From Mariniblastus sp. (GTDB lineage Bacteria; Planctomycetota; Planctomycetia; Pirellulales; Pirellulaceae), in the NCBI GenBank assembly GCA_023300235.1, contig JALZWN010000069.1, forward strand, positions 1 through 38,466: a stretch of DNA of 38,466 bases, given 5' to 3'. Below the pieces are notes generated by a model. That model did not search any database and had not been told where the DNA came from. It was given only the letters and a program-made list of their open reading frames with translations. Within the stretch, counting starts at the first letter, position 1. Every line of letters starts with the position of its first letter. A program made the translations under genes and the position numbers. Shown one piece after another: positions 1 to 8,376 of the stretch.

Positions 1-22
1 AACAATTGGACAAGATGAACAC

Positions 23-62
23 GATTTACATGATCTCAGTAATCTTGTTGATCATGTAAATC
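23..62. repeat. 13-bp perfect inverted repeat
   Basis: Arms GATTTACATGATC (23-35) and GATCATGTAAATC (50-62) are exact reverse complements with a 14-base spacer. The sequence just downstream runs into GTTCAAAAAA. The wording (TAATC.TGTTGATCATGTAAATC..GTTCAAAAAA) resembles the recurrent tail found near GxxExxY-type genes in many bacteria, recalled from general knowledge and not checked. There is no T-tract, so a classical terminator is not shown. It lies 3' of the minus-strand lipoprotein gene and could act as its terminator or belong to a gene beyond the left edge. Confidence 0.6.
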
Positions 63-98
63 CGTTCAAAAAACGAACCCAGATCCGGCACACGGGCG

Positions 99-123
99 CA
101 CCCACAAAGTTAACTGCGACGTC
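99..123 (+). repeat. 25-bp dispersed repeat, copy 1
   Basis: The 25 bases here, beginning CACCCACAAAGTTAACTGCG, recur exactly at 2632-2656. The first ten or so bases, with a TGCCTAGG.A leader, also recur at 1022-1041. All copies are intergenic. I see no coding role. Confidence 0.75.
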
Positions 124-154
124 CAGCTTGCGCGTGTCACCAACTGCTCACCTG

Positions 155-760
155 TTATTTGTTATCCGCAGACGGTGGCGACACTCTCTTTTGCTGAGCA
201 ACCTCGCCGTCGCTTTCGTCTCGTAAAACGAGCAACGAATTGTCGACGGATACCACGGTGCGATTGAATGCTTTTTCGCAGAGCGTTGACGGGATCTCGG
301 TCTTGAAATCCTGCGAGAAGCTTTTGAGGAATTCCGGTACGAAATCGGCGCCAAGTGTTTTTGTCAAAGAATCTGAGTCCAATGAGGCCTCTCCTACAGA
401 GACATCGTCAACCGAGTCATATTTGAGCGTGAGTTGGTCACCTTCGAGAGTCCAATTCCCAGTTGCTTTGGCTTTGATCGGGATTGAGATCGATCCCTCG
501 CCGAATCCAATTTCCGACAATTCGATTGTCATGATCTCATCGATCTCGCTAGCGATGGTGTTGTCGCTACTGTAGGCGTCAAAATTGTCCGTTTCCATAT
601 CTTTCCATGTACCAACGATCATTTCTTTCATTGTTCCAACTGACGAATCTTCTGTGCGGGGATGGTGAACGCCCGAATCCGTTGGTTGTTCGGTAGATAC
701 GTTGCAGCCGGTGATGGCGAGCAACAGGCAGAGTGCAGGAATTGGGGGAAATTTGATCAT
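155..760 (-). CDS. Hypothetical lipoprotein
   Basis: A 201-residue secreted lipoprotein of unknown function. The N-terminus has a short hydrophobic segment and a lipobox LAITGC with the lipidated Cys at residue 19, so the mature protein should be anchored in a membrane facing the periplasm. After a Ser/Thr-rich linker the sequence has an IVGTWKDME segment and a GNWTLEGDQLTLKYD segment, the pattern of small lipocalin-like or 'lipid-binding/heat-resistance' beta-barrel domains that start with a GxW. That family reading is an inference. The ATG at 760 gives the signal peptide directly. The gene stands alone; the next gene is more than 600 bases upstream on the other strand. Confidence 0.75.
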   Translation of the reverse strand: MIKFPPIPALCLLLAITGCNVSTEQPTDSGVHHPRTEDSSVGTMKEMIVGTWKDMETDNFDAYSSDNTIASEIDEIMTIELSEIGFGEGSISIPIKAKATGNWTLEGDQLTLKYDSVDDVSVGEASLDSDSLTKTLGADFVPEFLKSFSQDFKTEIPSTLCEKAFNRTVVSVDNSLLVLRDESDGEVAQQKRVSPPSADNK

Positions 761-1371
761 GTGGTTTGCGAATCTGTAAGCGGATAATGAATCGTATTTT
801 AAGGGATGTTGCGAGAGCTTCGCTGATCGCTTGCAGGATCTGCCCGCGACATTTCATGAAATCATACTGAGCTGAGCCACGGAGCCGTGTTCGGTTTGCA
901 TTGGGTGTTTAATGGATTCCCGATGGTGACGCGCTCGCTATGTTGCTTAGGGTAAGGTATTCAAGTTTTACTTTCAAGTTTTTGTCGAGCGGTTTTTCGC
1001 GAGAACCTATAGGCCACCGCCTGCCTAGGCACACCCACAAACCGGATACACTAACCGCGTGGTTGTCCCCAAGTGTTCTAGAAACCTCAAACGAATCCGG
1101 CGTTGGTACCAGTTTTGGTCTGGCGCATCGGAACTGGGGCAACAGCCTGTTGCACAAATCACCCCACAACCTGCGGCCAATTTCCCTTCAAGAAGGTTTA
1201 TCCGGGGACAGCCGCTAGTTTTTTGGTTGCTGACTCGATACATGCAATTTTCGCGGGCCAACACGAAACTGACCGGCCAAACTCGCCCTTAAGCAGTCAA
1301 GCCTCCGAGCCGTTATTGGAGTATATTGGGTGTGCGTACTCTTCCGTCACCATTACTCCTCAGGTAACACG
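761..1371. other. Intergenic region with repeat copy 3
   Basis: About 610 bases between divergent genes. Several short open frames overlap here on both strands, but none has a signal peptide, family motif or good ribosome binding site, so none is called. TGCCTAGGCACACCCACAAA at 1022-1041 matches 2622-2641 with one difference. The region should also hold the promoters of the lipoprotein gene and the dockerin-like gene, but no convincing -35/-10 pair was identified. Confidence 0.5.
1022..1041 (+). repeat. Dispersed repeat, copy 3 (partial)
   Basis: TGCCTAGGCACACCCACAAA matches 2622-2641 at 19 of 20 positions, then diverges. It marks the left half of the element whose right half is shared between 99-123 and 2632-2656. 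Confidence 0.6.
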
Positions 1372-2364
1372 ATGCTCTTCAAACATTTACTCCCATTGTT
1401 AATAACTCTATTGGCTACGGGACCGTTGCTGGGGCAGGGCATTGACCTGAGCAACATCGTTGCTGGCGATGTGATCGACAACAGCACTGTGATCCCAGAC
1501 GGCGCAGTGATCAATCTCAATGGCGGAACGATTGCATCGGGAACGCTCTTCAGCAATGCGGACTTTCCCAATGGCGTCACCCTGAACATCAACGACGGTG
1601 TTGTCGGACTTGGCGTTGAGATCCACAACTCGACGATCAACGTTAGCGGCGGACAAGTTGCGATAGGTGCGAGTAACTTGGCCGAAGGCGTTAACAACTT
1701 CAGCAATACAATCACCGTTACCGGTGGTGACGTCGGTGGCTTTTTTCAATTACGAGGAACCTCAACGCTGCAACTTGATGGCGGGCGTGTCGAAAGTTTT
1801 GGAACCTTGCTCTCCGCGACGGCAACCGTGACCGGTGGGGCCTTTACCTTGGTCGACAACAACGGGGACCTGAACATTTCTGGTGGAGAATTCAACACAT
1901 TTCGCATGTTTCCCGCCAGCGCTTCGGTGAATCTTTTCGGCACCGAGTTCGCAATCGACAGTGTCCCGATGATTAACCCAGGGATCGGCAGCCAGCTTGT
2001 GATTCCGAATCGAAACGTAACACTCTCGGGAACCCTGGAAGATGGAACCACGTTCTCGAACTTCCTCGATTCCTTGACACCCATAAGCAACCTAGATTTC
2101 GGCCCCTTCCCGACCTTTGCCGACCTCTTGGCGGTACCGGGGTTTGCTTCAGCCAACTCCACGGTGACGGTTACCTTCACCTCCGACCCAATATTGCTGG
2201 GCGACGTCAACTGCGACGACACCGTAGACTTTCTTGACATTAGCCCCTTCATTGCACTTCTGTCCAACGGGGACTTTCTAGACAAGGCCGATATCGATCA
2301 AAGTGGCGCTGTGGATTTTCTAGACATCAGCCCCTTCATCACCATCCTATCCGGTACTAGGTAG
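1372..2364 (+). CDS. Secreted beta-helix protein with C-terminal dockerin-like repeats
   Basis: A 330-residue exported protein. The ATG at 1372 opens a clear signal peptide (MLFKHLLPLLITLLATG...LLGQG); an upstream in-frame start at 1330 would bury it. The body (about 30-270) is rich in short Gly/Asn/Thr beta-strands such as NLNGGTIASG, INVSGGQ and ITVTGGDVGG, typical of right-handed beta-helix or autotransporter-like surface proteins. The C-terminus has LLGDVNCDDTVDFLDISPFI and a second copy DIDQSGAVDFLDISPFI, EF-hand-like calcium loops in the dockerin type I style that planctomycetes append to many secreted proteins. An almost identical tail ends the protein at 12526-14040. Function is probably surface or extracellular attachment; the binding partner is unknown. 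Confidence 0.85.
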   Translation: MLFKHLLPLLITLLATGPLLGQGIDLSNIVAGDVIDNSTVIPDGAVINLNGGTIASGTLFSNADFPNGVTLNINDGVVGLGVEIHNSTINVSGGQVAIGASNLAEGVNNFSNTITVTGGDVGGFFQLRGTSTLQLDGGRVESFGTLLSATATVTGGAFTLVDNNGDLNISGGEFNTFRMFPASASVNLFGTEFAIDSVPMINPGIGSQLVIPNRNVTLSGTLEDGTTFSNFLDSLTPISNLDFGPFPTFADLLAVPGFASANSTVTVTFTSDPILLGDVNCDDTVDFLDISPFIALLSNGDFLDKADIDQSGAVDFLDISPFITILSGTR

Positions 2365-2391
2365 ATGTCGCCCTCGACCGAATGGCAAGGC

Positions 2392-2443
2392 GGAAGAGCG
2401 GGGACAGGCGACGAACAGGAAGAGCGGGGACAGCCGACGCACA
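2392..2443 (+). repeat. 26-bp tandem duplication
   Basis: Two copies with period 26 starting at 2392 and 2418, each beginning GGAAGAGCGGGGACAG and continuing sCGACGmACA. The second unit is also the left end of the longer dispersed repeat described at 2419-2606. Confidence 0.75.
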
Positions 2444-2606
2444 GTAGCTCCGCCATCCAAATCCCGGGGGCTGACCCCAACGTTATCTCATGATGCTCGC
2501 AATCCTCGATTGCAAGCGTAGGTACCTCGCCAAGCCCATTGAAAAGTCTGCTGCTACTGAATGAACGCTCTGTTACGGAGTAAAAGGCGACATTGAAAAA
2601 GCGACG
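2419..2606 (+). repeat. Dispersed intergenic repeat, copy A
   Basis: About 190 bases that align along their length with copy B (5821-5996). Both start with a GGGGACAGsCGACGCACAGTAGC block, have a middle AAGCC.ATTGA.AAGTCTGCTGC block, and end with GCTCTkTTACGsAGTAAAAGG followed by an ACATT.AAAAA.GCGACG tail. The end contains a palindromic core related to CTTTTAC-N3-GTAAAAG. It lies directly 3' of the dockerin-like gene. It has no open frame, so it behaves like a REP/MITE-type or terminator-associated element. Confidence 0.75.
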
Positions 2607-2631
2607 CCTGCACCTGGCTGGTGCCTAGGGA

Positions 2632-2656
2632 CACCCACAAAGTTAACTGCGACGTC
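2632..2656 (+). repeat. 25-bp dispersed repeat, copy 2
   Basis: Exact match to 99-123. It sits 25 bases downstream of dispersed repeat copy A, in the gap before the next gene. The rest of the gap (2657-2873) shows nothing recognisable. Confidence 0.75.
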
Positions 2657-2873
2657 GTCCCCAACTGTGCTCGGTGCGTGTCTCCAATGGTTCATGCTGG
2701 TTCCGATTTGAATTTTGATTTCCATGCCTCAGTCCGGAAATTTCTGAAGAATTCGCAAGCTGACAAACGTTAGCTGTTTGGCCACGCTAAATCAAAGTTG
2801 AATCTCACTCCATTCAATCTGGCGATGCTGGCAGCAGGAGTTTTTTCGCACATTGAAACGAAGGTTGAAAATC

Positions 2874-3743
2874 ATGAAGTCTTTAAAATTGTTCATTTGC
2901 GCGGTTTGGATCCTAGCGTTTTTTGGGACGCGTGCTCCTGTCAAAGCACAACAACCTGCCCCCACGGGCAACCAAATACAGAATGGACCGATTGAGGCGT
3001 TGCTGGGTTCACAGAAAAAGAAAGCGGAGGCGAGAATCAATGCTCGCATCAGTGATCTTAAATACGCAGTTAAATTGTCGCCGCACCAGGTAGCAAAGCT
3101 CAACGCCACTCGTGAAGCAGCGGTCACGGCATATATAAGCAAAACCCAAACGATGCTTGCAAATGAATTCAAACCTGACGCTGAGATTGATTTCAGTAAC
3201 ACTTTTACGATGTTCCGATTGATGGGAAGCCCAAACAGCGTCGAGAATGAGACAACTTGGACGTCTTCGGTCGACAGCGTGCTTACTGACGAACAAGCCA
3301 CAAAACTACGGCGGTGGAATGCCAAACGGATTGCCGTTCGCGATCATCTCACCCGTGCCCAACAAGCGTTGCGATTGAAAAACCAAGGGGATGCTCAGCA
3401 GATTGCGGTTCGACAATTCGTTGCCCGTGCCGACGATGCTTTGCTGCTGACCCCCGAACAAAAAGAGCAGTTAGCCCTTTTAGTCAATGAAAAATTTGGA
3501 AGACAACTAGCAGGTTTGCCGTTCCGCATCGATGATTCAGACTTTCCGTGGCATCGAGATGGGTTGGCCGCATCTGGTATCGTCAACGAGATTGACTACA
3601 ACACTAACAGTCCGCGGATTGACGCAGTACTATCTGAATCGCAGGCAATCCTCTGGGAGCACGGACTCGGACTTGAGTTGTTTCTTTTGGAAAGAAATGA
3701 ACGACTTAAAAGGCAACGAACGCCCGAGCCAATCAATGCCTAA
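2874..3743 (+). CDS. Secreted LTxxQ-motif helical protein
   Basis: A 289-residue exported protein, not assigned to a named family. The ATG at 2874 starts a signal peptide (MKSLKLFICAVWILAFFG...PVKAQQ) and has AAGG about nine bases upstream; an in-frame TTG at 2853 is less likely. The mature part is helical and charged. It contains repeated motifs of the form L(S/T)xxQ: LSPHQ, LTDEQ, LTPEQ and LSESQ, each followed by a Leu/Trp a few residues on. LTxxQ motifs mark the periplasmic Spy/CpxP group and many planctomycete and delta-proteobacterial stress proteins, so a periplasmic chaperone or stress role is possible but inferred. It precedes the sigma-factor operon by 234 bases on the same strand and may share its regulation. 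Confidence 0.75.
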   Translation: MKSLKLFICAVWILAFFGTRAPVKAQQPAPTGNQIQNGPIEALLGSQKKKAEARINARISDLKYAVKLSPHQVAKLNATREAAVTAYISKTQTMLANEFKPDAEIDFSNTFTMFRLMGSPNSVENETTWTSSVDSVLTDEQATKLRRWNAKRIAVRDHLTRAQQALRLKNQGDAQQIAVRQFVARADDALLLTPEQKEQLALLVNEKFGRQLAGLPFRIDDSDFPWHRDGLAASGIVNEIDYNTNSPRIDAVLSESQAILWEHGLGLELFLLERNERLKRQRTPEPINA

Positions 3744-3977
3744 AATGTACTGGGCCCCCTCAGCGGCAGTGCTTAAAGGCAGGGTAGAAACTCGTCATTT
3801 TAACTCTTGAACCGTTAGTTTCGTTGGGGCAGTTACAAATACATTCTGTGCGTGCCCCAATTGCCCTCTTATCGCATGGTCAAATATAAAATGTCGATTT
3901 TATGTAGCGGATTAAGAATGAATTGAAGCATTTGCTATCTGTCAAACGTCAACTCTGTGCCCCCCCCGTTCTTTAAC

Positions 3978-4493
3978 ATGAATAAGGCAACTGACAACGT
4001 GCTTGATTCGATTTACGCAACGCACAAGCAAGGCCTCTTTTCCTTGGCACTGTCTATTTCAGGCTGCCGGTCCGCTGCAGAGGACGCGATCCATCACGCT
4101 TTTTCCAAGATGCTTGTCGCTGAACTGGGAACTAGCGACGATCCCGTTGCCTATGTGTTCCGCTCTGTTAGAAACGCAAGTATCGATCAGCAGCGGAAGC
4201 GATCGAGAACGAAACGAGTTCATGAATCAATCTTTAACGGATATGCGCCGCCACCAAAAAGTCAATTTGAAAATCCCGACGCACGTGTCTTAACTGAAGA
4301 ACGCGATCAAATTCTCCGCGATGCGATCAGTGAACTCCCCGAGTCGCCTCAGCACGTCGTTTTGCTGCGAACGTTTTCTGGACTAACGTTCGAGCAAGTT
4401 GGAAGCATTCTTGGCATTCCCGCGAAAACAGCTGCGACGCAGTACAGGCGGGCCCTAATGAAACTCAAAGAACGACTGGAGGATCAACTATGA
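3978..4493 (+). CDS. ECF-type RNA polymerase sigma factor
   Basis: A 171-residue sigma-70 family factor of the extracytoplasmic-function type. Region 2 is at about residues 8-75 (LDSIYATHKQGLFSLALS, AAEDAIHHAFSKML, then AYVFRSVRNASIDQQRKR). Region 4 is at about 110-165 (LPESPQHVVLLRTFSGLTFEQVGSILG and a helix-turn-helix ending TAATQYRRALMKLKERL). I chose the ATG at 3978; a GTG at 3957 would add a poly-Pro leader with no family similarity. The stop TGA overlaps the next start (ATGA), so translation is coupled to the anti-sigma-like gene. The target promoters are unknown. Confidence 0.9.
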   Translation: MNKATDNVLDSIYATHKQGLFSLALSISGCRSAAEDAIHHAFSKMLVAELGTSDDPVAYVFRSVRNASIDQQRKRSRTKRVHESIFNGYAPPPKSQFENPDARVLTEERDQILRDAISELPESPQHVVLLRTFSGLTFEQVGSILGIPAKTAATQYRRALMKLKERLEDQL

Positions 4494-5020
4494 AAGATGA
4501 AAATAATTTTGAAGCAGATTCAATCGAAAACGATATCGCTGATGTCGAACACCTGCTCAAGAGCATGTCTCTGAAGTCAGCACCGGAAAGCCTCGACCGC
4601 TCAATCAAACGTTCAGTCGACCGGTCAGCCAAACGGGGTGGCACAAAGTTCATGCACTCTTGGGCTGGATTGCTTTCATTGGCAACGGCGAGCATGCTGG
4701 CTGGTTTGCTCCTTGGTCGATTCGTGGTCCCACATGGAATTCCTATATCCCGTTCGAGCGTCGAATCGGATCGCGTCGGTGAATCAATTGCCACGAGAAA
4801 CTCCACGAAAGGGCAGCTGGTTCAATCGAGCGAGAACGACGCTGACGAAACGAGTCTCGACGACCGTGGGCTGTTTTTTGTTAACGGAACGATCCCCGTC
4901 AGAAAATACGTTGCCCACTCAAAGCAACAATTTGAAGTCGTCGATTCCAAGTTAGGCACGAAGACAAGCGTTTCAATTCCCGTTCGAAAAACAATTTTTG
5001 CTCCCGCTCCTGGCATCTAG
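4490..5020 (+). CDS. Membrane-anchored anti-sigma-like protein
   Basis: A 176-residue single-span membrane protein. The N-terminal 50 residues are charged and helical, with a repeated RSIKRSVDRSAKR stretch, followed by a transmembrane segment at about 56-80 (HSWAGLLSLATASMLAGLLLG) and a periplasmic tail. Its position, size and topology, directly overlapping the sigma gene by 4 bases, are those of anti-sigma factors. The usual zinc-binding HxxxCxxC motif is absent, so the assignment rests on context and topology. The next gene starts 18 bases downstream, so all three are probably co-transcribed. Confidence 0.65.
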   Translation: MKDENNFEADSIENDIADVEHLLKSMSLKSAPESLDRSIKRSVDRSAKRGGTKFMHSWAGLLSLATASMLAGLLLGRFVVPHGIPISRSSVESDRVGESIATRNSTKGQLVQSSENDADETSLDDRGLFFVNGTIPVRKYVAHSKQQFEVVDSKLGTKTSVSIPVRKTIFAPAPGI

Positions 5021-5038
5021 TTTATCAAGGTAGTTTGC

Positions 5039-5806
5039 ATGAAAACGATCGTTCCCAAAACAAACGTATCGCTCACGTTCATTTCGCTCTGCGCCGTTCT
5101 ACTTGGCGTGGGAGTAAGCCCGTTTGTCGATTTTCGCATGATCAAATCGTTGCCTGCCCAAGAGGTCGAAAGTGATGCGGCAACTCATATCTCTGAATTG
5201 GAGCAGGGGGCTAAGCCCCTACAGCCAAAGGCCACAAACGAAGAACCGGCGCAGCAACAAGTACGCGTCCTCCAAGACGAAGTTGCCTACCTGACGGCCA
5301 ATCATCACCACACGGAGCTGATCGTTACCGAAGAAAAAGGACAGGCGATGCTCGGTGTCCATGTCAGAAAAGCCAGCGAGACATTGCGAATGCAGTTGAG
5401 AATCAAAGGCGACTTCGGGTTAGTTATCGAACATGTCACCGAAGGTGGGGCGGCCGCAACTAGCCTGAAGATGGGTGATCTACTCTATCGGTTCGACAAT
5501 CAACTATTGGTGAACGAGGAACAACTGCAGGCGTTAGTCGACGCAAAGATACCCGGGGGCAAAGTCGTAATTGAATTTTTCCGTGGCGGTCAAATCGAAA
5601 AGACCAGCATTGAACTGAGTCAGCGTAAACATTCAAGTCTTCGCGCGATCATGCGAGACATTGAATTTTTCCACGAGCCCACCATGAAGAAGTTTTCACA
5701 CACCAGCGAGGCAGTCAAGCTGCTCAAGTGTACCAACTGCCATAAACCAACGAGCGACGCAACCGTAGAGGATCTGCGATTACCCAGTACCGTAACGCCA
5801 CGGTAG
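5039..5806 (+). CDS. Exported PDZ-domain protein with C-terminal CxxCH motif
   Basis: A 255-residue protein with a hydrophobic N-terminus (about 8-28) acting as signal peptide or anchor, a low-complexity/coiled linker, and a PDZ domain at about 102-195 (AMLGVHVR, GLVIEHVTEGGAAATSLKMGDLLYRFDNQ, then GGKVVIEFFRGG). Near the end is CTNCH (231-235), the heme c attachment signature, in the context KLLKCTNCHKP. The PDZ architecture resembles the C-terminal part of DegP/HtrA-like proteins but there is no protease domain. As third gene of a sigma/anti-sigma operon it may sense or report envelope or redox state. Whether heme is actually bound by this single CxxCH is not shown; a zinc site is an alternative. 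Confidence 0.8.
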   Translation: MKTIVPKTNVSLTFISLCAVLLGVGVSPFVDFRMIKSLPAQEVESDAATHISELEQGAKPLQPKATNEEPAQQQVRVLQDEVAYLTANHHHTELIVTEEKGQAMLGVHVRKASETLRMQLRIKGDFGLVIEHVTEGGAAATSLKMGDLLYRFDNQLLVNEEQLQALVDAKIPGGKVVIEFFRGGQIEKTSIELSQRKHSSLRAIMRDIEFFHEPTMKKFSHTSEAVKLLKCTNCHKPTSDATVEDLRLPSTVTPR

Positions 5807-5820
5807 GAGATCGCGCGGCC

Positions 5821-5996
5821 GAAGATTGGGGACAGGCGACGCACAGTAGCCAAGCCGTGGTAATTTCAGCGGCTGCCCCCAGATGCTTGCAAACCTCGAT
5901 CTCGACCGGAGGTGTCTCACCAAGCCTATTGAGAAGTCTGCTGCCACTGCATGAGCGCTCTTTTACGCAGTAAAAGGCGACATTAAAAAAGCGACG
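5821..5996 (+). repeat. Dispersed intergenic repeat, copy B
   Basis: A 176-base relative of copy A (2419-2606). The palindromic core CTTTTACGCAGTAAAAG lies at about 5960-5976. It fills almost the whole gap between two convergent genes and ends five bases before the stop codon of the OleA-like gene, so it probably serves as a shared bidirectional terminator even if it is of mobile origin. Confidence 0.75.
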
Positions 5997-6000
5997 ATCG

Positions 6001-7080
6001 CTACCGCTCCAGCGTTTCGCCTTTGACGCGAGTCTCGTTCCAATCCACCGCCATCATCATGCAGTTGATTCCCGAACCGATCCCCAACATCGCGACTTTG
6101 TGACCGGGTTCAATAAACCCAGCTTCGCAAGCTCGTGCCATCGTGATCGGCAGCGCAGCGGCGCCGGTGTTGCCCAACCATTGAAACGTCGAATAATCGA
6201 TCGCCGGATCGATCCCCAACGACTGCAACATCAATTTTTGATGAGCAACCCCAACCTGATGACAGATCGCTCGATCAATCTGCCCGACCTCCCAGCCCGC
6301 AGCCGCCAAAAACGCTGGCATGTTATCAACACCCGTTTTCACGCCTTGATGCATCAGCGTTTCTGAATCCGTTTGCATCAGCGGAGCCATCGACGCTCCC
6401 GCTTGATCGTGATCGCTCTGACACAAATCATGGTAAGCCGTATTGGCATTCACTGCCGCACCGACCAATTTGTTTTTCGTTTTACTGATCGATTCGTGCG
6501 TCAACAAAAACGCACACGACGCCGACCCGATCGTCAAACTGGCAACCGCTGACTTGATGCTTTTTCGAGTCAACGAAGTATCGCTGTTCAGCGTCGCGAT
6601 GGTGTTTTCCACCAGCTGACGTCCGCCTTCGGAACCCACCACCAACGCCGCTTTGATTTGGCCCAGCTCGATCATGTTGGCCGCTTGAGCCACACCGGTC
6701 AAAATCCCAAGACAAGCGTTTGAAACGTCGAAGATAAAACAGTCTCTCGGCAAACCAGCATGATGATGCACCGTACAAGCCGTCGCCGGTTCAAGAAAGT
6801 CGCGGCAAACCGAACCGTGAATCAAACAACCGACTTCATCCGGCGACATCTCCGCAGCCTCCAACGCCAACCGACAACTGTTAATACTCAGCTCGCTCGG
6901 CCGAGTCCCAGGCTGCCAGAACCGACGTTCCTGGATGCCCGTCATCAGTTCCAACCGGCCTTCGGGTAATCGCAACCGCTCGTACAGCGGTTGCAGTTTG
7001 GTCTCGACGTCGGCTGAGCTCCAGATTTCAGCAGGCAACGTGTACCCGAACGATTCGACACAGACTTGAGAATATCGCAT
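6001..7080 (-). CDS. OleA-like thiolase-superfamily enzyme (acyl-CoA head-to-head condensation)
   Basis: A 359-residue KASIII-like enzyme. The catalytic residues are visible: Cys123 (SNACLGILTG), His274 (ICHQVGVAHQ) and Asn304 (WLGNTGAAALP). It resembles OleA rather than FabH. It has the LQPLYERL N-terminal helix, GIQERRFW, the CRDFLEPAT motif whose Glu97 corresponds to the OleA-specific catalytic Glu, and the C-terminal LGIGSGINCMM. OleA joins two fatty acyl-CoAs to a beta-keto acid, the first step to long-chain ketones or olefins, a pathway known in planctomycetes. OleB, OleC and OleD are not in the window, so the product could instead be a ketone or another lipid. The start ATG at 7080 fits the family N-terminus. 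Confidence 0.8.
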   Translation of the reverse strand: MRYSQVCVESFGYTLPAEIWSSADVETKLQPLYERLRLPEGRLELMTGIQERRFWQPGTRPSELSINSCRLALEAAEMSPDEVGCLIHGSVCRDFLEPATACTVHHHAGLPRDCFIFDVSNACLGILTGVAQAANMIELGQIKAALVVGSEGGRQLVENTIATLNSDTSLTRKSIKSAVASLTIGSASCAFLLTHESISKTKNKLVGAAVNANTAYHDLCQSDHDQAGASMAPLMQTDSETLMHQGVKTGVDNMPAFLAAAGWEVGQIDRAICHQVGVAHQKLMLQSLGIDPAIDYSTFQWLGNTGAAALPITMARACEAGFIEPGHKVAMLGIGSGINCMMMAVDWNETRVKGETLER

Positions 7081-7489
7081 GAAAGAGAATGGCTATACTT
7101 TGACTAAGAAAAACCCCTTACTGGGCGGCTTATTTCTAACGCAAGATGCTGTTTGTCGCTAGTCGCAACCACGTGCCAACAGGGCAAATCAGTTTTTGAA
7201 TCTGGGTGTTCTGGCAGCCCGACGTGTTACAGGATTTTGCATCAATGTTTGTAAGTCATTGCTATCGAAAGGTTTAGTCAGACCAATCGTATTCGGGAAA
7301 AAGTTGTAACCGCGAATGAACGCCAATAAACGAGAATGAGGGAATCGACTAGTCCTGCATTACTCGACAAAAAAAAGCTCAGCCGTTCAACGACCAAGCT
7401 TTTTATTTGCCGGCAGGAGATTATCCCACGACCTTTTTTAAGCGACCCATTTTCTATTTCGCCGCGAAGCATTCCGATGGGCACTAAAA
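7081..7489. other. Intergenic region, no gene seen
   Basis: About 410 bases between two minus-strand genes. Short open frames on both strands have no family features. It must contain the promoter of the OleA-like gene near 7081-7140, but no convincing promoter boxes were identified. Confidence 0.4.
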
Positions 7490-8152
7490 CTAACGTCGTC
7501 GACGACGAGCCAACCCTAACATGCCGAGCCCTACCAAAATCATTGCGTTGGTCGGTTCCGGAACGGCGACAGGAACGACTTGAAAATCAAGCGAGAACGT
7601 GCTTTCTTCCGTGCCAGTTTGTTGGATCACAAACGTGTAATCTCCAACGCCTAAATTCTGGGTTGTGAAACCAGTGCCAGATGAACTCCCGCCATTACGC
7701 GTCCCATCGAGCACGTTCAGCTCTACTAGTTCTTCGTCGAACAACAAACCACCAATGTTACTGAATCCGGCCGCGGGTGTCGCCGAGGTACTACCGCTCA
7801 CCAATGCAAAAAAACCCGGAACACTCGTCGGCCCTCCTTCGGAGGTAACCACACTAAGTGAATCAAAAACGATCGCGGACAACGCTTGGCCCGGCAAAAT
7901 CGAGAACGTATAAAAGTTACGTGCATTGTCTGGATCGCCAGCCGACACAGTGCCGTTCACCACATTGCTGCCGAGATCGAAAACCAGCACCGTCGGAGCA
8001 AGCCCATTATTGGAGGCATTGCCGTCTACGGCATCGTCGTAGACTACATCTGCTTTTGCTGACGTAGTGATAAGGCTCAAAAACAATACGCAAAAAAAAC
8101 GCGACGATAGAAATTTGAGTTGGGGCGCATTCAAGAAGTCAAAGACATTCAT
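7490..8152 (-). CDS. PEP-CTERM sorted exported protein
   Basis: A 220-residue secreted protein. The N-terminal signal peptide (FFCVLFLSLITTSAKA, cleavage near residue 34) is followed by a beta-rich passenger of unknown function. The C-terminus is a textbook PEP-CTERM sorting signal: VPEPTNAM, a hydrophobic helix ILVGLGMLGLA, and an Arg-rich tail RRRRR. Such proteins are processed by an exosortase and delivered to the envelope or exopolysaccharide matrix. The passenger has an NFYTFSILPGQALSAIVFDS segment that resembles bacterial pre-peptidase C-terminal (PPC)-like beta-sandwiches, which is only a guess. No exosortase gene is in the window. Confidence 0.9.
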   Translation of the reverse strand: MNVFDFLNAPQLKFLSSRFFCVLFLSLITTSAKADVVYDDAVDGNASNNGLAPTVLVFDLGSNVVNGTVSAGDPDNARNFYTFSILPGQALSAIVFDSLSVVTSEGGPTSVPGFFALVSGSTSATPAAGFSNIGGLLFDEELVELNVLDGTRNGGSSSGTGFTTQNLGVGDYTFVIQQTGTEESTFSLDFQVVPVAVPEPTNAMILVGLGMLGLARRRRR

Positions 8153-8376
8153 AAGACCGGGTACCCTTCGCAGGATAAAGAGAAGCTGAAGATAAGAAGA
8201 TTAGATCCCAGTTGGGACTACCTATCTCAAAAGCTATTGAGTACCGCTAAACAATGCAACACAAGTTACCGTCGATTACGATCGACTCGGCCGGAAAACA
8301 AATCGTTTTCCATATCGGAATCAAAAACCCGACTCGGCCCCCAGCAGGCACCCCTCCTTTTGATGGAAGCAAAAGG

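Noticed and set aside
4490-5020. Zinc-binding anti-sigma domain
   Set aside because: The HxxxCxxC motif is absent; only topology and context support an anti-sigma role.
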